DNA from: Candidatus Hydrogenedentota bacterium
Lineage (GTDB): Bacteria > Hydrogenedentota > Hydrogenedentia > Hydrogenedentales > SLHB01
DNA: 11,442 nucleotides
Assembly (NCBI GenBank): GCA_007130675.1
Contig: SLSB01000642.1
Span: 1 to 11,442, forward strand
Direction of reading: 5' to 3'
In this document: piece by piece, positions 1 to 7,161 of the stretch
Position numbering within the stretch: position 1 is the stretch's first letter
How the letters are laid out: each line of letters starts with the position of its first letter
Position numbers and translations under genes: made by a program
Notes under the pieces: generated by a model
What the model saw: the letters and a program-made list of their open reading frames with translations, nothing else
Told to the model about the DNA's origin: nothing
Databases searched by the model: none

Positions 1-542
1 AGAACCTGCCCGGCGAACACCTGTTTCTCCAGGGAAGCATCGGCGGATGGATGCAACCCGAAAGCGGCGAACGCACGTTCGCGCGCGCCGAGCGATACGG
101 CGCCCAACTCGCACGGAAAGTCCTCGCGGCGCTGGAGAATTCATCGCCAGTTGGCGGCACCGGCATTCGGTTCGCCCGAAAGGTGTTCGAGATGCCAAAC
201 ACCAACCAGCTGTATCGCCAGATGAGCTTGGCGGGCTTGGTGCCGCGGCCACTGGGCGACAGCATTGAGACCGAGGTGGCCTGGTTTGCGGTGGGCGAGG
301 CCCAGTTCGCCACCCATCCGGGCGAAACCGCCCCCGCATTTACCTGGGCCACGCACGAACTCATGGATTCCGAGCCCAAGTTTGTGCTGGGTCTCGGGCT
401 TGATATGCTCGGCTACATACTCAAGGCTGACTACTTCGACAATACCGACGATTACAGGCATGCTGAATATCTGACATCCATGTCGCCCGGGCGGGAATCC
501 GGGGCGGCGATGATGGCTTCCCTCGAGGCGATTATTCCGTAG
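1..542 (+). CDS. Neutral/alkaline ceramidase-like protein, C-terminal part (5' truncated)
   Basis: The reading frame is open from the first bases (frame beginning at position 3) to a TAG at 540-542, so about 179 C-terminal residues are visible and the true start lies outside the window. The Met at position 51 is internal, because conserved-looking sequence (LFLQGSIGGW) precedes it. The pattern matches the end of planctomycete-type neutral/alkaline non-lysosomal ceramidase-like proteins: a GSIGG segment, then a helix rich in Ala and Arg, then EVAWFAVGEAQFATHPGE (around 273-330), then FVLGLGLDMLGYI and a final SMSPGRESG. Classical members hydrolyse the amide bond of ceramide to sphingosine and fatty acid and are usually secreted. 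Many bacterial relatives have no tested substrate, so the reaction is inferred. The zinc ligands and any signal peptide would lie upstream. It converges on the symporter with a 22-nt gap and no obvious terminator. Confidence 0.65.
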   Translation, partial: NLPGEHLFLQGSIGGWMQPESGERTFARAERYGAQLARKVLAALENSSPVGGTGIRFARKVFEMPNTNQLYRQMSLAGLVPRPLGDSIETEVAWFAVGEAQFATHPGETAPAFTWATHELMDSEPKFVLGLGLDMLGYILKADYFDNTDDYRHAEYLTSMSPGRESGAAMMASLEAIIP

Positions 543-564
543 ATCGCGGGCGGGCGGGCAGCGG

Positions 565-2295
565 TCACGCCGCAGGAGCCCCCACGCCCGAGAGCCAGTA
601 GACGAAGACGATCATCAGGACCACAAGCACCCAGAACACGAGGAATCCGCTCATGCCCGCGAGCGTGGGTTTGGGAATCTCGAGGTCGGGGTGATCAATC
701 AACTTGTTGGGTTTTCCCGGCTCGACCCCTTCGGGAAGCGTGAAGGGCTCGAGGTGCGGTTCGTTGTCGCCCACCGGGGTATTGAGGCAACCATAGAGTC
801 GATCCAGCCGCTCCTTCGGCGCGCGCTTCGTAAACAGGCTGACTACGATGGTCACCGCGAATCCCGCGAGAAGATAAATGAGAATCTGCCAGGATTCGAG
901 GAATTTCCCTTCGAAGACCATGAATGAAGGCAGATACCGGACGGCTATAGCGTCAAATCCTCGCCACTCGGTGAGCGCCAGCACGCCGAATGTAACGAGG
1001 CTGCCGGCCCATGCCCCCGCCGCGGTGGCCCGACGCCAGAACAGCCCGACCCAGAACGCCGCCGCAGTGATGGCCGTAAGTTTCCAGAAAACCTTCAGGC
1101 CCTCCACCACGTCGGTAAACGCATACGAGAAGCCCAGCGCCAGAGCGACGATCACCACCGAGGCAACACGGCCCACGTTAACATAATGCTTCTCGCTCTT
1201 CCCAGGCACCATGAACCGTTTGTAAATGTTCTGGGTGAACAAGCCCGAACTCGCCACCATGAATGCGTCGCACGACGACATGACCGAGGCCAGCAGCGAG
1301 GCCAGAAACACGCCGACCAGTCCGGGCAGAATCAGCGGAAGCAAGTCGCGCGCCATGAGACCGTAGGTGAGGTCGATCTCGCTGCCTGAGGTCAGATTTG
1401 GATACAGCACGAGCGCACACATGCCGGTCATCATCCAGGCCACGGTGCAGATGCGTTTGAGCAGGTTGCCGCCCGCAAAACCGACCCGCCCGTCCATCTC
1501 GTTGCGCCCCGCCGCGCACGTCGCCATCGTGTGGGGCTGGCACACAATCCCGAGCGTGGCGTTGGTCGCCAGCATGATGATAAAGAACGTGGTGATCTCG
1601 CCGGACCGCGCGATATTGAAAAACTCGGGGTTGTCGATGAGTTTGTGCAGACCTGCCATGCCCCCGATGCCGCCGGCTCGTTCGCTGACCGCCGCAAACG
1701 CGAACGGGAGCACCATGAACGAAAGCAAGACCGTCAGGATGCCTTGGATGAAGTCGGTCAGAATGGCGGCGTGCAAGCCGCCCGCAACACCGTAGAACAC
1801 AAACAGAACCGTCAAGACGGGGATGGCAAGCCGGACGGGAATCTCCCCGCCCGAGACGGCCGTAATTACCGTGCCCGCTCCCAACAGCATCACGCCCATG
1901 TTCGCGGAAACCTGCAAAATGCCCGCAACGGAAAACAGCGCGCCGACGCTTGGGTCATAGCGCAGATCAAAGTAGTCGCCCGTGGTTACGGCGCGCATAC
2001 GGCGGAAGATCGGCGCAATGAGCCAGTAAAACGGCGTTGCGAACAGCCACAACCATTGAAACCAGATGCCGGACATCCCATTTCTGTAGGTTGCCGAGGC
2101 TACCGCGACCGCCTGGTTCCCGTTGGTGCCCGCCCCGAAAGAGAAAAACACCATCATCAGCTTGCCAAATCGCCGGCCGCCTATGAAGAAATCTTCCCGG
2201 TCGCGCATGCGCAGCGCGGTCCAGATGCCGATAATGACGACCCCCACCCCGTAGAGACCGATCGTAAACCAGTCCCACCCGCTAATTCCGAACAC
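565..2295 (-). CDS. Sodium:solute symporter, SSS (SLC5-like) family
   Basis: This 576-residue inner-membrane protein probably couples Na+ entry to uptake of a sugar, sugar acid or similar solute. It opens with a first helix (WFTIGLYGVGVVIIG, about residues 9-23) and the family's FFIGGRRF loop (36-43). The family signature follows as GGLHAAILTDFIQG (172-185). The Ser-rich Na+-site helix SSCDAFMVASSGLF (340-353) leads into NIYKRF. About 13-15 hydrophobic segments are visible, ending with a hydrophilic stretch (RLDRLYGCLNTPVGDNEP) and a last helix, a C-terminal arrangement common in PVC-type bacteria. The GTG at 2293-2295 is preferred because GGAAGGGGG lies 9 nt upstream and the protein then begins exactly at the first helix. 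A longer form from GTG at 2326-2328 (587 aa) has only a weak ribosome binding site. The substrate cannot be read from the sequence; the secreted hydrolases nearby suggest a glycan-derived product. Confidence 0.9.
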   Translation of the reverse strand: MFGISGWDWFTIGLYGVGVVIIGIWTALRMRDREDFFIGGRRFGKLMMVFFSFGAGTNGNQAVAVASATYRNGMSGIWFQWLWLFATPFYWLIAPIFRRMRAVTTGDYFDLRYDPSVGALFSVAGILQVSANMGVMLLGAGTVITAVSGGEIPVRLAIPVLTVLFVFYGVAGGLHAAILTDFIQGILTVLLSFMVLPFAFAAVSERAGGIGGMAGLHKLIDNPEFFNIARSGEITTFFIIMLATNATLGIVCQPHTMATCAAGRNEMDGRVGFAGGNLLKRICTVAWMMTGMCALVLYPNLTSGSEIDLTYGLMARDLLPLILPGLVGVFLASLLASVMSSCDAFMVASSGLFTQNIYKRFMVPGKSEKHYVNVGRVASVVIVALALGFSYAFTDVVEGLKVFWKLTAITAAAFWVGLFWRRATAAGAWAGSLVTFGVLALTEWRGFDAIAVRYLPSFMVFEGKFLESWQILIYLLAGFAVTIVVSLFTKRAPKERLDRLYGCLNTPVGDNEPHLEPFTLPEGVEPGKPNKLIDHPDLEIPKPTLAGMSGFLVFWVLVVLMIVFVYWLSGVGAPAA

Positions 2296-2355
2296 AACAA
2301 AAGTCCCCCTTCCAAAAATGGCCTTCACGAGGCTGTATCCCGCCCGATTGGCCCC

Positions 2356-2384
2356 ATGGTATGGAAAAAACGGCGATGGTTCAA
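2356..2384 (-). promoter_or_regulatory. Candidate sigma70-type promoter for the symporter
   Basis: On the minus strand TTGAAC (2379-2384) and TACCAT (2356-2361) are separated by 17 nt, each matching 4 of 6 consensus bases. Transcription would start near 2349, giving a leader of about 54 nt before the GTG at 2295 and excluding most of the longer start option. The match is modest and untested. Confidence 0.35.
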
Positions 2385-2501
2385 CATGACGAATTGCCCA
2401 AAATCACCGAGTCGTTGGAAGCAAAGTCAGGAGTCCGATGAGGGGGCATGGGCATCGTGTTGATGATCTTTAGTGTCTGAGCTGGCTTCCAACCCACGAA
2501 T

Positions 2502-2520
2502 CATGGGCAAGATATCCATG
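2502..2520. repeat. Small palindrome resembling a dispersed intergenic repeat
   Basis: CATGG (2502-2506) and CCATG (2516-2520) form an inverted repeat around GCAAGATAT. One reading frame across it gives NHGQDIHATS. From memory, spurious peptides of the type HGQDAHAT come from repeats scattered between genes in PVC-like and candidate-phylum genomes. Only one copy is present in this window, so repeat status is inferred from resemblance. Confidence 0.35.
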
Positions 2521-2580
2521 CCACTTCTTTGGGCCAAAGCGGCAGAAGGCAGAAAGGGTAGAAGGGTGGAAACCGAGTGG

Positions 2581-2658
2581 AAGATCTGCCGTGCCCTGCG
2601 CGATTGGGCAAAGGGAGGCGGAATGCTGAGGAAACCACGCTTCAACGGGGCAGATCTT
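2581..2658. repeat. Perfect 10-bp inverted repeat with nested stem, possible structured RNA or operator
   Basis: AAGATCTGCC (2581-2590) is the exact reverse complement of GGCAGATCTT (2649-2658), with 58 nt between the arms. Inside, TGCCC (2592-2596) can pair with GGGCA (2606-2610) across a 9-nt loop. No U-run follows, so it is not a typical terminator. It lies upstream of the proposed glnE promoter, which would suit a protein-binding site or an independent small RNA. Confidence 0.4.
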
Positions 2659-2731
2659 GACTGTACTGATTGGCGTGTATTTGCCTGCATTCGCCATTGC
2701 ATCTGGGCTTTTCCACATCTGGGCAGCACCC

Positions 2732-2740
2732 TGCTACAAT
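2732..2740 (+). promoter_or_regulatory. Extended -10 promoter candidate for glnE
   Basis: TG-C-TACAAT matches an extended -10 element (TG at 2732-2733, TACAAT at 2735-2740), a class that does not need a good -35, and none is seen. Transcription would start near 2747, leaving about 26 nt to the ATG at 2773. This supports the shorter GlnE. A weak sigma54-like pattern (GG at 2721-2722, then 10 nt, then GC at 2733-2734) overlaps it. Confidence 0.5.
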
Positions 2741-2772
2741 GGCGCCTCTTGAATAGCCTTGGGCGGAATGTC

Positions 2773-5754
2773 ATGCGAGACGAATTCAAACACATCGCGT
2801 TTAATGATGCCGGGAAAGCCGCCGAGTGCATCTCGGCCATCCTGGGCGACAATGAACCCGCGCTTGCCCCGGCGCTCGCCGACGCGCTCGCGCATGCCGC
2901 GGACCCCACCACGGTGGTGGTGCGCATGGACCGCTATTTCGAAACCTGCATGAATCCGCGAACGGAGCGCGCGCTCATGGCGGCGATGCCTCGCTATACC
3001 GAGATGCTCGTCGCTATTTTTGATCAAAGCCACTATCTCACCGATATCGTGTGCCGCAATCCCGAATTTGTGTCGTGGCTATGGGAAGAGGCGCCGCTTG
3101 ACCGTGCCGTGTCGCGCGCGCAGCAGGAGGAAGCGCTGCGCCGCCAAATTGACGCGTTTGATGCTTTTGCCCCACGTGCAGCCTCCGTGCGCCGTTTTAA
3201 GCGCCGCGAGTTTCTGCGTATCGCCGTCCGCGACATATTCATGCACGGTCCCCTGGGCTCGCTGGTCGAAGACATGTCGAACCTCGCCGATGCGACGGTC
3301 GCCGTTGCGCTCGCATCCTCGTATCCCGAGATGACAGCCCGGTATGGGCTCCCGCGGTCGCAACGCACGAAAGACGAGGCCACATTCGCGGTGCTGGGCA
3401 TGGGAAAACTGGCTGGACACGAGCTCAATTTCAGTTCCGACATCGACCTCATCTTCCTGTATTCGGACGAAGGCGAGACCACCGGCGGGTCGGCCGGAAC
3501 CACCAGCAATGCCGATTTCTTCCGCCGGGTGGGCGAACGCATCATCAAAATGCTGCACGAACAAACCGCCGAGGGGCATGTCTTCCGGGTGGACATGCGC
3601 CTGCGCCCCTACGGCCGCTCCGGGACGCTGGCGGTCAGCCTCGACAGCGCCATCGAATACTACGAACGCGCAGGGCAGGCCTGGGAGCGCCAGGCACTCA
3701 TCAAGACCCGCCCCATTGCGGGCGACATGGCCCTCGGCCACGAGTTCATCGAGCGCACCCGGCCGTTCACCTATCCACGGTACTTTGATGACGAGACCCT
3801 GGAGGACATCCGCGACACCAAACTGCAGATGGAGGCCCTCACCAGCGGCCGCGGGGAAACCGAGCGTGAGGTGAAACTCGGACGGGGCGGCATTCGCGAC
3901 ATCGAGTTCACCGTGCAGGTGTTGCAACTGCTAAATGGCGGCCACCTCATCGAGTTGCGCACCGCCAATACCCTCACGGCGATCGCCGCATTGGGCGAAC
4001 AAGGCATTCTGCGCCCGCTTGACGCCGCCGCCCTCAGAAGCAATTACACTTTTCTTCGGCGCATCGAACACCGTCTGCAAATTGAGGGAAGCCAGCAACG
4101 ACACGCCCTCCCCAAAGCGCCCGGGGAAATCGATTGCTTCGCCCGCCGCATGGGCTACCCCAACGGCGAGTCGTTTATGGCCGATTACCGCGATCGGACC
4201 AGCACCACCCGCGAAATCCTCGATGGGTTTCTGGCGGCCAAAGGCAGCGGCAATCTATGGGTCACCGATTTGCTTAACCCGCGCTCCGAGGGCCGTGACG
4301 GCATCGCGCATCTTGACCAGCTCGGGTTCCGCGACCCCCCCAAGGCCCGCCAGGAACTGCTTGCCCTGAGCATAGGACCCGAGGAACACACGAACACCCT
4401 GCGCGTGCGGCAGGTGTTCGCGACTATTGCTCCCGTCTTGCTCGAGTCCCTCGGAGAACTCTCTGACCCCGACGCAGCCTTGCTCCGTTTAGGGCAGCTT
4501 CTCGCCAAACTACGCGCCCCCGGGGCGATCTACGACATTCTTTACGCCGACCCCACGCTGTGCCGACAGCTGACCCGCCTGGTGGCTAACAGCGTATTTC
4601 TGACCGAGATCCTGATGCGCGACCCCGGCCTCTTCGATGTCATCGGCGCCCGAAGCGCACTCGAGGATCCCGTCTCGCCGGAGCTGTTGCGCGAACGCCT
4701 CGACGACCTATGCGGCGCGTATGACCGCGAGGCTGGGCCATACCGGTTTGTGTCCGGCGAGATACTCCGCATTGGCATGCGCGACCTCTTCGACTATGCC
4801 GACGTGCACCAAATAGGCGAGGAACTCACCAATGTGGCCGAGACATGCCTGCGGTTTGTTCTGACACGCTCCATGGACGCCGTGGCCCAACGCTACGACA
4901 CAACCGAGGCCGCATTTGCCGTGCTCGGCATGGGAAAACTCGGGGGGCGAGAACTGGGCTACGGCAGCGACCTAGACCTTGTGTTTGTCTATGAAGAAGA
5001 CGCGCCCATCGAGTCGGGCATCTCGCCTATCGAGTATTTCACGGCGGTAGCCTCGAAGTTCCTGCGCACGCTCAAGGAACCCACCCGATTTGGGGTCTTG
5101 TATGATGTGGATGCCCGCCTGCGGCCTGACGGCAACAAGGGTGTGCTTGCCGTGACGCCATCGCGCCTGCGCGAGTATTACCTCAACGAGGCCCAAGCAT
5201 GGGAACGTCTCGCGCTGGTGAAAGCGCGCTGTGTCGGGGGAGACGAAGCGTTCGGAGACCGCCTCCACGAACTTGTGCAAGCCCTCGCATTCGACCGTGA
5301 GTTGACAGCTGCGGAACTCGAAAACATCGAGCAGATTAGGCAAAAAATCGTCGCCCAAGCCCCCCCGCACGACCTCAAGAAGGCCGAGGGAGGCATCATG
5401 GAACTCGAGTTCATCGTACGGCTGCAGCAATTGGCCCATGGTCAGGACCGTCCCGAGGTCCGCCAGGGCAGTGCCCTCGGCGCGCTCCAAGCACTGACTC
5501 GAATTGGCGTGCTCGAGGAGGACACTGCCCGGCAATTGCGCGACGCCTATCTGTTTCTGCGCCGGCTCGAGAATCGCACGCGCATGATGCACGGCCGGCC
5601 GGCGAGCGGTCTGCCCGAAGACCCCGTCGAACGGGCCGACCTCGCCAAACGCCTCGGCATCGACGCGGATCCACTTGAGCGGGCGGCCATTCACAAAGCC
5701 AATATCCATGCAGTGTATGAACGTATCGTGAAATCCTTGCGCAATGCGATGTAA
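2773..5754 (+). CDS. glnE: Bifunctional glutamine synthetase adenylyltransferase/adenylyl-removing enzyme
   Basis: GlnE adds AMP to a tyrosine of glutamine synthetase to switch it off and removes it to switch it on, in response to PII protein and glutamine, in the cytoplasm. The protein is 993 residues from this ATG, close to the 946 of E. coli. Both nucleotidyltransferase halves are present. The N-terminal adenylyl-removing half has VLGMGKLAGHELN (from residue 207), FSSDIDLIF with D223 and D225, and RVDMRLRPYG. The C-terminal adenylylating half has VLGMGKLGGREL (from 717), YGSDLDLVF with D733 and D735, and DVDARLRPDG. Helical linker segments such as KLGRGGIRDIEF and EGGIMELEF follow each half. 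The frame runs open upstream to 2473, but those 100 residues are not GlnE-like. The chosen start has GGGCGGA just upstream and a promoter 33 nt away. No glnA, glnB or ntrBC is in view. Confidence 0.95.
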   Translation: MRDEFKHIAFNDAGKAAECISAILGDNEPALAPALADALAHAADPTTVVVRMDRYFETCMNPRTERALMAAMPRYTEMLVAIFDQSHYLTDIVCRNPEFVSWLWEEAPLDRAVSRAQQEEALRRQIDAFDAFAPRAASVRRFKRREFLRIAVRDIFMHGPLGSLVEDMSNLADATVAVALASSYPEMTARYGLPRSQRTKDEATFAVLGMGKLAGHELNFSSDIDLIFLYSDEGETTGGSAGTTSNADFFRRVGERIIKMLHEQTAEGHVFRVDMRLRPYGRSGTLAVSLDSAIEYYERAGQAWERQALIKTRPIAGDMALGHEFIERTRPFTYPRYFDDETLEDIRDTKLQMEALTSGRGETEREVKLGRGGIRDIEFTVQVLQLLNGGHLIELRTANTLTAIAALGEQGILRPLDAAALRSNYTFLRRIEHRLQIEGSQQRHALPKAPGEIDCFARRMGYPNGESFMADYRDRTSTTREILDGFLAAKGSGNLWVTDLLNPRSEGRDGIAHLDQLGFRDPPKARQELLALSIGPEEHTNTLRVRQVFATIAPVLLESLGELSDPDAALLRLGQLLAKLRAPGAIYDILYADPTLCRQLTRLVANSVFLTEILMRDPGLFDVIGARSALEDPVSPELLRERLDDLCGAYDREAGPYRFVSGEILRIGMRDLFDYADVHQIGEELTNVAETCLRFVLTRSMDAVAQRYDTTEAAFAVLGMGKLGGRELGYGSDLDLVFVYEEDAPIESGISPIEYFTAVASKFLRTLKEPTRFGVLYDVDARLRPDGNKGVLAVTPSRLREYYLNEAQAWERLALVKARCVGGDEAFGDRLHELVQALAFDRELTAAELENIEQIRQKIVAQAPPHDLKKAEGGIMELEFIVRLQQLAHGQDRPEVRQGSALGALQALTRIGVLEEDTARQLRDAYLFLRRLENRTRMMHGRPASGLPEDPVERADLAKRLGIDADPLERAAIHKANIHAVYERIVKSLRNAM

Positions 5755-5784
5755 ACCTCTATCGAAAGGAATCTTACGACTGGC

Positions 5785-7155
5785 ATGAGCTCCATGGACG
5801 ACATAGTCCGGTACATTGACCTCACGCGTGTCACCGTGCCCATACACGAATTCTCGGCAGACGAACGCGCCGCGCTCGACAACGTAAACCATCGCGTCGC
5901 CTCGGGCGAGTCGCTGGCCGATGTGATGGATTTCGTCTTCGAGTCCACCCAGAGCCTGTTTCCGTGCGATCGGCTCAGCATTGCGTTCGTGCAAGATGAT
6001 GACCGTGTGGTTTCACACTGGTCCCGCGCACTCTACACGCCCCTGTTGCTGCAAAGCGGATACGCCGAGGACTTGCGGCAAACCACCCTTGCGCGCGTGC
6101 GCGACACGGGCCACGTCCGCCTCATCGACGATCTGGAAGCCTATGTGGTCCTCAAACCGGAAAGCGTTTCGGCACGCCTGCTGGTTCGCGAGGGCGTGCG
6201 TTCGAGCATGACCTGCCCCCTCTCGGTTGACGACCGTAACGTAGGTTTCCTGTTTCGCAGCTCGCGCAATCCCGGAGCCTATGACATGCACGAAGTGCTG
6301 CTGCACAGCGCCCTGGCCGACCGCCTCAGCCAGGCGGTCGAAAAGGCCTACCGCATCGAACAGCTCACGGCCGCCAACCAGGCCTACACCGAGATGCTGG
6401 GCTTCGTCAGCCATGAACTCAAAAGCCCGCTGGGCGCCATCGTCATGGATGCCAAGGTACTGGAGCAAGATTACGTGGGCCCGCTGCAACCCGCGCAACG
6501 CGAACGGATCCTGAAGATGCGCGGCAAGGCCGAGTATCTCCTGACCCTGATCAAGGACTACCTCGATCTGGCCCGCATCGAGGGCGAGGGGTTCACGCCT
6601 CAGCCCAAGAGCCAGGTGGATTTCCCGAGCGAGGTCATCGGGCGCGCCATCGAAGTGGTTCAGGCACAAGTCGAGGAGCGGCGCATGAGGCTCACGCAAG
6701 ACATCCCTGAGCACGCCGATGCGGTGGAATGCGACCCCGGACTCATGATCATCGTGATGGTGAATCTGCTCGGAAACGCGGTAAAGTATGGCAATGAAGA
6801 TGGGGTGATTCGTGTTCGCATGACGCAGAAACGCGGCAGACTCGACGTCTCCGTCTGGAACGAAGGTCCCGGCTTTCCCAAGAGCGAACGCTCGAAGCTA
6901 TTCAAGAAATTCTCGCGCCTGCAGACCAAAGAGCTGATGGCCCGGAAAGGCACGGGCGTGGGATTATACACGGCCTGGCGGATTGTTCAGGCTCATGGAG
7001 GCCGCATCTGGGCCGATTCGGAAGAAGGCGCATGGGCCGAGTTTCACCTCGAGATTCCGCAGCCCCTCGAGCAGCGCCGTCAGTCGGCTCCACGCGGCGC
7101 AAAGCCCGCCCCGGATAAGGACACTGGCACCTCGGGGTCAAGCAGTAGAGAGTAG
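5785..7155 (+). CDS. Soluble sensor histidine kinase with GAF domain
   Basis: This 456-residue protein has no membrane segment or signal peptide and should sense a cytoplasmic signal, autophosphorylate and pass phosphate to a response regulator that is not in the window. A GAF-like sensor domain spans roughly residues 45-190 (beginning SLADVMDFVFESTQ). It is followed by HisKA with the phospho-acceptor H210 in FVSHELKSPLGA. The ATPase domain shows the N box (N327 to N331, VNLLGNAVKYG), G1 WNEGPGFP (358-365, Asn in place of the usual first Asp, a variant seen in other kinases), the F box (LFKKFSRL) and G2 GTGVGL (from 389). The last 30 residues are a polar, probably disordered tail. The start lies 30 nt after glnE; AAAGGA is 14 nt before it, longer than ideal, and a second ATG at 5794 is possible. 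Its stop lies 6 nt before hydG, so the genes are likely co-transcribed. The GAF ligand is unknown. Confidence 0.9.
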   Translation: MSSMDDIVRYIDLTRVTVPIHEFSADERAALDNVNHRVASGESLADVMDFVFESTQSLFPCDRLSIAFVQDDDRVVSHWSRALYTPLLLQSGYAEDLRQTTLARVRDTGHVRLIDDLEAYVVLKPESVSARLLVREGVRSSMTCPLSVDDRNVGFLFRSSRNPGAYDMHEVLLHSALADRLSQAVEKAYRIEQLTAANQAYTEMLGFVSHELKSPLGAIVMDAKVLEQDYVGPLQPAQRERILKMRGKAEYLLTLIKDYLDLARIEGEGFTPQPKSQVDFPSEVIGRAIEVVQAQVEERRMRLTQDIPEHADAVECDPGLMIIVMVNLLGNAVKYGNEDGVIRVRMTQKRGRLDVSVWNEGPGFPKSERSKLFKKFSRLQTKELMARKGTGVGLYTAWRIVQAHGGRIWADSEEGAWAEFHLEIPQPLEQRRQSAPRGAKPAPDKDTGTSGSSSRE

Positions 7156-7161
7156 CAGGTC

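Larger units (their letters stand above)
2296..2772. other. Gene-free divergent spacer between symporter and glnE
   Basis: About 480 nt separate the two divergent starts. Frames remain open here on both strands, but none looks like protein: the upstream extension of glnE is low-complexity and matches nothing I know in GlnE proteins. The spacer holds candidate promoters for both sides, a small palindrome (2502-2520), a purine-rich tract (about 2541-2573, with GGCAGAA repeated twice in tandem) and a 10-bp perfect inverted repeat (2581-2590 with 2649-2658). Heptamer GGAAACC occurs at 2568-2574 and again at 2630-2636. I do not recognise a known RNA family or riboswitch. Confidence 0.6.

Noticed and set aside
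541..564. Terminator between the convergent ceramidase-like and symporter genes
   Set aside because: The 22-nt gap is G-rich but forms no stem followed by a U-run on either strand.
1531..2463. Plus-strand ORF (310 codons) opposite the symporter
   Set aside because: The translation is charged and Arg/Asp/Gln-rich, the typical reverse image of a membrane protein gene, without a family match.
2671..2685. Sigma54-like TGGCGTGTATTTGCC
   Set aside because: GG and GC are separated by 9 nt, not the required 10.
2427..2927. Minus-strand ORFs in the glnE upstream spacer
   Set aside because: They run into the glnE coding region or read repeat-like DNA; no ribosome binding site or domain supports them.
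4972..5994. Antisense ORF (340 codons) across the glnE 3' end and kinase start
   Set aside because: It overlaps two well-supported genes and has no recognisable domain; a shadow of codon bias.
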